A DNA stretch of 64,000 nt from the NCBI GenBank assembly GCA_964611125.1, contig CAZSZO010000011.1:23615-87614 (forward strand), written 5' to 3'. The translations under genes were made by a program, and so were the position numbers. The notes beneath the pieces were generated by a model that was not told the DNA's origin, did no database searches, and was given only the letters and a program-made list of their open reading frames with translations. This DNA comes from JAEUIX01 sp964611125. Its GTDB lineage: Bacteria; Planctomycetota; Phycisphaerae; Phycisphaerales; UBA1924. Positions 58,755 through 64,000 of this stretch are shown here, piece by piece (the stretch's first letter is position 1; each line of letters starts with the position of its first letter).

Positions 58755-60682
58755 GCCGCCTCCTTGGCCGGGGCGGGCGCCGCGCGGCCGTCAGGCCGGG
58801 CCGCTTCCTCGGGCTGGTTCTCGTCGTCGTCGTCGCCCTCGCCCTGGGTGACGCGCAGAATTTCCTCGAGGCTGGTCCGCCCCTCGAGGGCGAGCAGCAC
58901 GCCCTCCTGGCGCAGGTTGAGCCCCCCGCTGTTGCGGATCCGCTCGCGCAGCTCGTGCGTCGGGGCCGCGTGGTGGATCATGCGGCGGAGCTCGGGCGTC
59001 ACCTCCATGACTTCGTAGACGCCGGTGCGGCCCTGGAACCCCGAGTCGTGACATTGCACGCACCCGGCGCCCTTGCGGAACGAGCGCCCGGTCTGCTCCT
59101 GGAGCCCGGCGTCCATCAGCACCTGCTCGCTGGGGTAGTACTTAGTCGCGCAGCTCGGGCAGATCGTTCGGGCCAGCCGCTGGGCCACCGCGCCGTTGAA
59201 CGCGCTCGACAGCAGGTACGGCTCGATCCCCATGTCGGTCAGGCGGGCCACCGAGCCCGGGGCGTCGTTGGTGTGCAGCGTCGCCAGCACCAGGTGCCCG
59301 GTGAGGGCGGCCTGCACCGCCACGCGGGCCGTCTCGTCGTCGCGGATCTCCCCGACCATGATGATGTCAGGATCCTGGCGCAGGATGCTTCGCAGGGCGC
59401 GGGCGAAGCTCAGGCCGATCTGGTCGTTCACCTGGATCTGGTTCACCAGGTCGAGCTGGTACTCCACCGGGTCCTCGACAGTGAGGATGTTCACCTCCGG
59501 CGACCGGAGCAGGTCGAGGGCCGAGTAGAGCGTCGTGGTCTTGCCGCTGCCGGTGGGTCCCGTCACCAGCACCAGCCCGTGCGGCTGGCGCAGGATCGCG
59601 TTGAGGGTCATCAGGGCCTCGGGCCGGAAGCCCAGGTCCTCCAGCCGCACGCGCAGGTTGGCCTTGTCGAGGATGCGGACGACGATCTTCTCGCCCAGCA
59701 GCGTGGGCATGCTGCTGACGCGCAGGTCGATGTCGCGCCCCTCGGCCACGATCCGCACGCGGCCCTCCTGCGGCAGCCGCTTCTCGGCGATGTCCATCTT
59801 CCCGATCACCTTCACCCGCGAGACGATCGCGGCGTGCATCCCCGCCGGGGGGCGCATCAGGTCGCGCAGCACGCCGTCGATCCGGTAGCGGATCCGCGTG
59901 CCCTTCTTCTCGGGCTCGATGTGGATGTCGCTGGCCTTGTCCTTGACCGAGGTCAGGAATGCGATGTTGACCAGGTTGACGATCGGCGACCCGGCGACGA
60001 TGCGGTCGAGATCAGTGGCGGGGCCGTCGTCGACGCGCTCGCGCTCCACCACCTCGACATCGGACTCGCTCAGGCTGGTGAGGAACGCCTGCACGTCGGG
60101 CGCCCCGGCCGCGCCGGTCTCTGGCGCGCCCCCGGACAGCTTGCCCAGGAACTCGCCGATGTTGGCCTCCAGGGCCAGCACCGGCCGGATGCGGCACCCC
60201 GAGATCGCCTTCAGGCGGTCGATCGACGGCAGGCTGAGCGGATCGGCCATGGCCACCGTCAGCACCCCGTGCACCTTGAACATCGGCAGGCACTTGAGGC
60301 GGGCGCACTCGTCCGGGGTCACGGTCTGCAGCAGCGCCGCATCCGCCAGGCCGTGCCGCATCGAGACCCCGGGCAGGCCCAGCGTCCGCGCCAGCGCCCG
60401 CACGAGCGTGCCGGTGTTGATGACGCCCTTGTGCACCAGGATCTCGCCCAGCCGCTGCTTGGTCTTGGCCTGCTCCGCCAGCACGGCCTCGAGCTGCTCC
60501 TGCGAGATCGCCCCCTCGGCCAACAGGGCCTCGCCCACGCGCAGCCGGCCGACCTTGGCAACGGGCGAAGGCCCCGGCGCCGGCCCCGGCGGATGCGCCG
60601 GCCCGCCCGGCGGCCCTCCCCCCCCACCCACCGGCGCCTCGCCGGGAGCGTGCTCTGGCTGTGCTGGCGGGCCGCCGCTCAC
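58751..60682 (-). CDS. pilB: PilB/GspE assembly ATPase
   Basis: 643 residues from GTG 60682, which overlaps the STAS stop (GTGA) and has GAGGAG six bases before it. A Gly/Pro-rich start is followed by an MshEN-type N-terminal domain (RLRVGEALLAEGAISQEQLE, LGEILVHKGVINTGTLVRAL), which binds c-di-GMP in some relatives. The ATPase core has Walker A GPTGSGKTTTLYSAL, Asp box LTVEDPVEYQL, Walker B PDIIMVGEIRDDETA and His box VLATLHTNDA. The zinc-binding tetracysteine motif CPSC ... CVQC is present. It powers pilus or pseudopilus extension. Confidence 0.94.
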   Translation of the reverse strand: MSGGPPAQPEHAPGEAPVGGGGGPPGGPAHPPGPAPGPSPVAKVGRLRVGEALLAEGAISQEQLEAVLAEQAKTKQRLGEILVHKGVINTGTLVRALARTLGLPGVSMRHGLADAALLQTVTPDECARLKCLPMFKVHGVLTVAMADPLSLPSIDRLKAISGCRIRPVLALEANIGEFLGKLSGGAPETGAAGAPDVQAFLTSLSESDVEVVERERVDDGPATDLDRIVAGSPIVNLVNIAFLTSVKDKASDIHIEPEKKGTRIRYRIDGVLRDLMRPPAGMHAAIVSRVKVIGKMDIAEKRLPQEGRVRIVAEGRDIDLRVSSMPTLLGEKIVVRILDKANLRVRLEDLGFRPEALMTLNAILRQPHGLVLVTGPTGSGKTTTLYSALDLLRSPEVNILTVEDPVEYQLDLVNQIQVNDQIGLSFARALRSILRQDPDIIMVGEIRDDETARVAVQAALTGHLVLATLHTNDAPGSVARLTDMGIEPYLLSSAFNGAVAQRLARTICPSCATKYYPSEQVLMDAGLQEQTGRSFRKGAGCVQCHDSGFQGRTGVYEVMEVTPELRRMIHHAAPTHELRERIRNSGGLNLRQEGVLLALEGRTSLEEILRVTQGEGDDDDENQPEEAARPDGRAAPAPAKEAA

Positions 60683-61014
60683 AGGAAGCTCCTCACAGCG
60701 GTGTTCACGTCGTCGTAGTGCTCGAAATGGCGCGACAGATCGGTCAGCTCCAGCACCTCGCGCAGCGTCTCGCCCGCCCCGCACAGCCGCAGGGCCTGCC
60801 CGCTGTCGGAGAGCCCGTCGGCCAGCTCCACCAGCACCTCCAGCCCGCGGCTGTCGATCAGCGGCACCGCGCTGGCGTCCACCACGAACCGCCCCAGGCT
60901 GCGCGCAATCACGTCGGTCAGGTGAGCCTTGAACCGCTCCCCATCAGGGCCCACCAGCGGGCCCATCGGCTTCACGACCGTCACGGCGCCATGTCGGTTT
61001 TCGGTGATCTCCAT
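60679..61014 (-). CDS. STAS domain protein (anti-sigma factor antagonist type)
   Basis: 111 residues, a single STAS domain: AVTVVKPMGPLVGPDGERFK, then FVVDASAVPLIDSRGLEVLV, where the Ser in DSRGL is the conserved phosphorylation site. Such proteins bind anti-sigma kinases when dephosphorylated by SpoIIE-type phosphatases. The gene is translationally coupled to PilB, an unusual place for a STAS gene, and suggests partner-switch control of pilus assembly. A SpoIIE phosphatase is encoded at 4690-6072 in this window, but any link is speculative. Confidence 0.88.
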   Translation of the reverse strand: MEITENRHGAVTVVKPMGPLVGPDGERFKAHLTDVIARSLGRFVVDASAVPLIDSRGLEVLVELADGLSDSGQALRLCGAGETLREVLELTDLSRHFEHYDDVNTAVRSFL

Positions 61015-61098
61015 GGTCGGGCTCGGTCAAACTGGGGATGCCGCTCCTGGGTGTGGGGGTGGGGTGGGGTGGGGGGCGTGCTGGTGCCCGGCGTCGGC

Positions 61099-63090
61099 TC
61101 AGGCCGCGATGCGCGTCTTGGGCTTGTCGCCCGCCGCGCCGTTCGCGGGAGGCGCCGTCAGCGGCAGGCTCAGGGTGAAGGTGCTGCCCTTATCCAGTTG
61201 CGAGCGGACGACGATGTCCCCGCCGTGCATGCGGGCGACCTCGCGGGCCAGGGCCAGCCCCAGCCCCGAGCCGGTGATCGAGCCGATCCGCTTGTCGCGG
61301 GCCCGGTAGAACTTCTCGAAGATCCGCTCGAGCTCGTCCTCGCGGATCCCGATGCCGTTGTCCACCACTTCCACCAGCAGCTGCCCGGCCGACTCCTCGA
61401 CCCGAAGCGTCACCTGCCCGCCCACCGGGGTGTACTTCACGGCGTTTCCGAGGATGTTGTGCACCGCCAGCATGATCTTGTCGCGGTCACCCTTGAGGAC
61501 CGGCAGCTTGGGGGGCAGCTCGAACCGCAGCGACATCTCCTTGGCGCGGGCCAGCGGCTCAAAGTCGTGCTGCAGGTCCTGCAGCAGCGGCGCCATCCGC
61601 ACATCGCCCCGGTTGAGCCGCAGCGAGCCCGCCTCGATCTCCGACACGCTGAGCATGTCCGCGACGATCCGCTCCAGGCGCCGGCACTCCTGGTTGATCG
61701 TGTTCACGGCCTTGGCCCGCTCGGCCGGGTCGGCCTGAGCGTCGTCCTGCAGCTGCTCGATGTACAGCCGCATGTTGGTCAGCGGTGTGCGCAGCTCGTG
61801 GGTCGCCTGGGCGACGAATGAGTTCCGCGCCTCGTCGGCGGCCCGCTGCTGGGTGACGTCCTCGATGATCAGCATCGCCGCCGCCGAGTCGTCGCGCCGC
61901 ACCGGCCGCATGCTGACGCGCAGCACGCCGCCCGACCACGCCGCGCCACCTGCTCCCGCCCCGCCGACGGCGCCCCCTGCTCCCCCCCCGCCGCCGGCCG
62001 CGCCGCTGCGGTCGCCCGCCCCGGCTTCGCCCGCGCGCGTCGGCTTCTCGCGCCGGAGCTCCACCACCTGGCGCCCGCGCGAGCGGCCGCTGATCATGTC
62101 GCGCAGCGTCGCCAGCACCGATTCGTCATCGATCCACCGCTTCAGCTCGCTCCCGACCATCTCCTCGCGCTTCACCCCGCCCCCGCCGCCCGCGCCCAGA
62201 AAGACCCCCGCGGCGCCGTTGACGTACTTGATCCGCATGTGCTCATCCACCAGCATCAGTCCGTGCCACATCGCGTCGCAGGCGCCCGAAAGGTCGCCGT
62301 CGCCGCGGGTCCGCGTTGAGAGCTGCTGCTCGGCCTTCTCAGCCAGCATCCGCCTGCGGAGCGTCTCGCGTTCGTCGAGCAGGGCGTTCCATGCCCCCGC
62401 CTCGGGCCCGAGCGCCGAGGAGAGCGTGAGGGCCGCCGAGGTGGTCTCGCCGCGCTCCAGGGCCGACAGGGCCTCGCGGATCGCCCCCAGCGGCATCAGC
62501 TTGGCCCGCAGCAGGCGATACGCAGGCAAGAGCACCAGCAATGAGCCCGCGCCGATGGCGCCGATCCCCGCCAGGGCCTCCCACGCCGAGGCGATCGCGA
62601 ACTGCTCTGAACCGGCGAGTTCGAGCGTCGCCTGGCCCCGCCCGGGGACGTTGAGCACGAGCGCCGGCCGGCGCGGGTCGGCGCTCGATCGCGCCGCGCC
62701 AGGCCACGAGTCGGGCAGCTCCTTGAGCGTCGCCGACTTGGGGCTCGCGTCCGCCAGGATCTGCCCATCAGGAAGCAGGATCCGGCAGCGGTCCAGTTGG
62801 TAGGTCAGGGCTGATTCAACCACCAGCCGCCGCAGGGCCGACAGCCGGCCAGGGTCATTCCCCGCCAGGAGCGATTCGGCGCCGCCGACGAGCAGGCCGC
62901 CCACCACCGCCAGGCGGTCTTCCGCCGCGCGCTCGAATGACTGCCGCTGCGTCCGCAGGGTCCACCAGGCCGCCGCGGCCATGACGCACGCGAGCACCAC
63001 CGCCCCCGCCAGGCCGACCGAAGCCGAGACGGACTCGCCCCGCGGAACCAGGTTGCCCCTCCATGCGGAGGGGATGATGTTCTTGGGCAT
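61099..63090 (-). CDS. Membrane sensor histidine kinase with HAMP-like and PAS domains
   Basis: 663 residues from ATG 63090; a longer frame to 63180 is less likely. Two membrane helices (VGLAGAVVLACVMAAAAWWT near 25 and ALAGIGAIGAGSLLVLLPAY near 185) enclose a periplasmic sensor. A PAS domain lies at about 270-430, interrupted by Gly/Ala-rich inserts. HisKA is FVAQATHELRTPLTNMRLYI; HATPase has AVHNILGNAVKYTPVGG, VEVVDNGIGIREDELERIFE and GSGLGLALAREVARMHGGD. It resembles PhoR/WalK-type kinases. It precedes the STAS and pilus genes by 84 bases and may share their transcript; no partner regulator is adjacent. Confidence 0.9.
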   Translation of the reverse strand: MPKNIIPSAWRGNLVPRGESVSASVGLAGAVVLACVMAAAAWWTLRTQRQSFERAAEDRLAVVGGLLVGGAESLLAGNDPGRLSALRRLVVESALTYQLDRCRILLPDGQILADASPKSATLKELPDSWPGAARSSADPRRPALVLNVPGRGQATLELAGSEQFAIASAWEALAGIGAIGAGSLLVLLPAYRLLRAKLMPLGAIREALSALERGETTSAALTLSSALGPEAGAWNALLDERETLRRRMLAEKAEQQLSTRTRGDGDLSGACDAMWHGLMLVDEHMRIKYVNGAAGVFLGAGGGGGVKREEMVGSELKRWIDDESVLATLRDMISGRSRGRQVVELRREKPTRAGEAGAGDRSGAAGGGGGAGGAVGGAGAGGAAWSGGVLRVSMRPVRRDDSAAAMLIIEDVTQQRAADEARNSFVAQATHELRTPLTNMRLYIEQLQDDAQADPAERAKAVNTINQECRRLERIVADMLSVSEIEAGSLRLNRGDVRMAPLLQDLQHDFEPLARAKEMSLRFELPPKLPVLKGDRDKIMLAVHNILGNAVKYTPVGGQVTLRVEESAGQLLVEVVDNGIGIREDELERIFEKFYRARDKRIGSITGSGLGLALAREVARMHGGDIVVRSQLDKGSTFTLSLPLTAPPANGAAGDKPKTRIAA

Positions 63091-63340
63091 GGCGCGCGAT
63101 CTCCGTCGAGGTCGGTCCGAGGCATCGAGCATTGAGCGCGCCCGGAGAGGCCGGGGAGGGGCAAGAGAGCACGCGCTCACCGTGGGTATCGGTCAGGCGT
63201 GGCCGCGTTTGAAGCCCGCCCCCCGCGGCCCGCGGCCAAGGGGTCCGAGAACGCGCCCCACGCCAGCCGCGCAGCTACCCCCGCCGACGCGCGCGCCGCG
63301 CCGTCGCGCTGCCCGTACAGTCTGTCAGGAGCGAAGCGAG

Positions 63341-64000
63341 ATGCCGACCATCGCCGAACCCCGGATCGCCTGGCCCGCCGCGCGGTTTGCGCTGGTGGTC
63401 GCCCTCTTGACCCTCATGCTCGGGGTGCTGGCGACCCCCTCGGCCGCTCAGCCCAGGCGCGAGGTGACGTTTTCCGTCGCGCAGACCACCACTCCCGGCC
63501 AGTCCGTCTATGTGCTGGGCGACCTCCCCGAATTGGGCGGAGGCGACCTCCGCAAGGCGGTCAAGCTCGAGCCGTTCTCCTACCCGACCTGGAAGGCCAC
63601 CATCAGCCTGCCCTCCGGTCGGAATTACACCTACCGCTACTACCTTCGCAACGACGGGCCGGGGCAGGGCGGGCTGGCCTCCAATGGCGTGCCGGTCGGG
63701 AGCCTCCAGTCGGCGAGCACCCCGGCGCCCGCTCCACCGCTGGCGCCGGTCAGCAAGACGGCCCTGTTCCACTCAACCTGGTCGGCGCCGGTGCTGAACT
63801 GGCGTCACCAGGGGTCCACCGAGGCGTTTCGGGCGCTGCCGATGAAGGCCCTCACCCGCGCCCGGACCGCGCAGGAGCGGCGCTTCGGCGTGTACGGCTT
63901 CGGCGAGCCGCGCCGGGGGGTTGAGTTCTACTTCACCAATGGTGGGGGTGGGGGTGGGGGTGGGGTGCAGCGCGACCCCGCCAGCGGCGTCTATTCGACG
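63341..64000 (+). CDS. Secreted protein with CBM20-like domain, 5' part
   Basis: The frame is open from ATG 63341 (AGGAG nine bases upstream) to the right edge, 220 residues. A signal peptide (FALVVALLTLMLGVLATPSAA) is followed by a starch-binding CBM20-like domain: REVTFSVAQTTTPGQSVYVL, GDLPELGGGDLRKAVKLEPF, and WKATISLPSGRNYTYRYYLR. After a Pro/Ala linker the next part (FHSTWSAPVLNWRHQGSTEA) may begin an esterase-type catalytic domain, which is outside the window. Near the edge (about 63942-63968) a GGGGGT-type tract encodes eight glycines. It would act outside the cell on polysaccharide or an ester. Confidence 0.8.
   Translation, partial: MPTIAEPRIAWPAARFALVVALLTLMLGVLATPSAAQPRREVTFSVAQTTTPGQSVYVLGDLPELGGGDLRKAVKLEPFSYPTWKATISLPSGRNYTYRYYLRNDGPGQGGLASNGVPVGSLQSASTPAPAPPLAPVSKTALFHSTWSAPVLNWRHQGSTEAFRALPMKALTRARTAQERRFGVYGFGEPRRGVEFYFTNGGGGGGGGVQRDPASGVYST

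Noticed and set aside
58955..60718. 587-codon plus-strand frame opposite pilB
   Set aside because: Shadow of the ATPase gene; no domain seen.
63935..63970. GGGGGT tract as a phase-variation switch
   Set aside because: Unit length of six keeps the frame, so copy changes would only alter a glycine run.

Overview
The window is about 70% G+C and encodes a Gram-negative bacterium that is most likely a planctomycete, probably of class Phycisphaerae. This is inferred, not proven. The signs are: two unrelated secreted proteins ending in the same dockerin-like 'DPDDLxDYI' repeat pair; a pseudopilin with an H-x9-DG type C-terminus; an isolated rsmH with no division cluster around it; a menaquinone gene of the futalosine route; heptosyltransferase and heptose-phosphatase-like genes; and many HD-GYP, sigma and two-component proteins.

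Layout. 0-18 kb: the 3' end of a sugar dehydrogenase, an AI-2E family permease, a subtilase, a SpoIIE phosphatase, a DUF192 lipoprotein with gluQRS, pterin dehydratase, an HNH protein, purH, a beta-propeller lipoprotein, ribE, ruvC and infC (which appears to start at AUC). A visibly lower-GC block of four genes at 10.3-13.05 kb interrupts this: a DUF1573-like protein, a six-cysteine secreted peptide, a membrane-anchored unknown and a pseudopilin. 18-33 kb: HD-GYP, tRNA-Ala(GGC), a GT9/HAD pair for LPS heptose, a VOC protein, a sigma region 4 protein, an AraC regulator, gyrA, a GT2/acyltransferase pair, rsmH and mqnE.

33-41 kb is a leftward operon for a three-part exporter: two TetR genes, two related FtsX-type permeases, one ABC ATPase, an HlyD adaptor and a TolC-like outer membrane protein. 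Each TetR gene has its own promoter and nearby inverted repeat and is translationally coupled (ATGA) to a permease. 41-48.6 kb: a FUT8/NodZ-like glycosyltransferase behind an inverted pair of palindromic elements; a gene-poor stretch with tandem hairpins, two of which carry the CsrA-type CANGGAYG signature in their loops (a candidate small RNA); then an ECF-like sigma factor, a histidine kinase, a NarL regulator, a lone receiver and a GAF/HD-GYP protein.

48.8-63.1 kb is a type IV pilus / type II secretion-like locus in two convergent halves. A rightward set holds four minor pseudopilin-like proteins. A leftward set holds a sensor kinase, a STAS protein, the PilB/GspE ATPase, PilC/GspF, PilM, PilN-like, PilO-like, a single-TM protein and the major pilin. 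A secreted two-repeat protein lies between them. No secretin or prepilin peptidase is present here. The window ends inside a secreted protein with a CBM20-like starch-binding domain. The upstream signalling block and the kinase/STAS head of the pilus operon suggest surface appendage output under c-di-GMP, phosphorelay and possibly Csr control; that link is inference.
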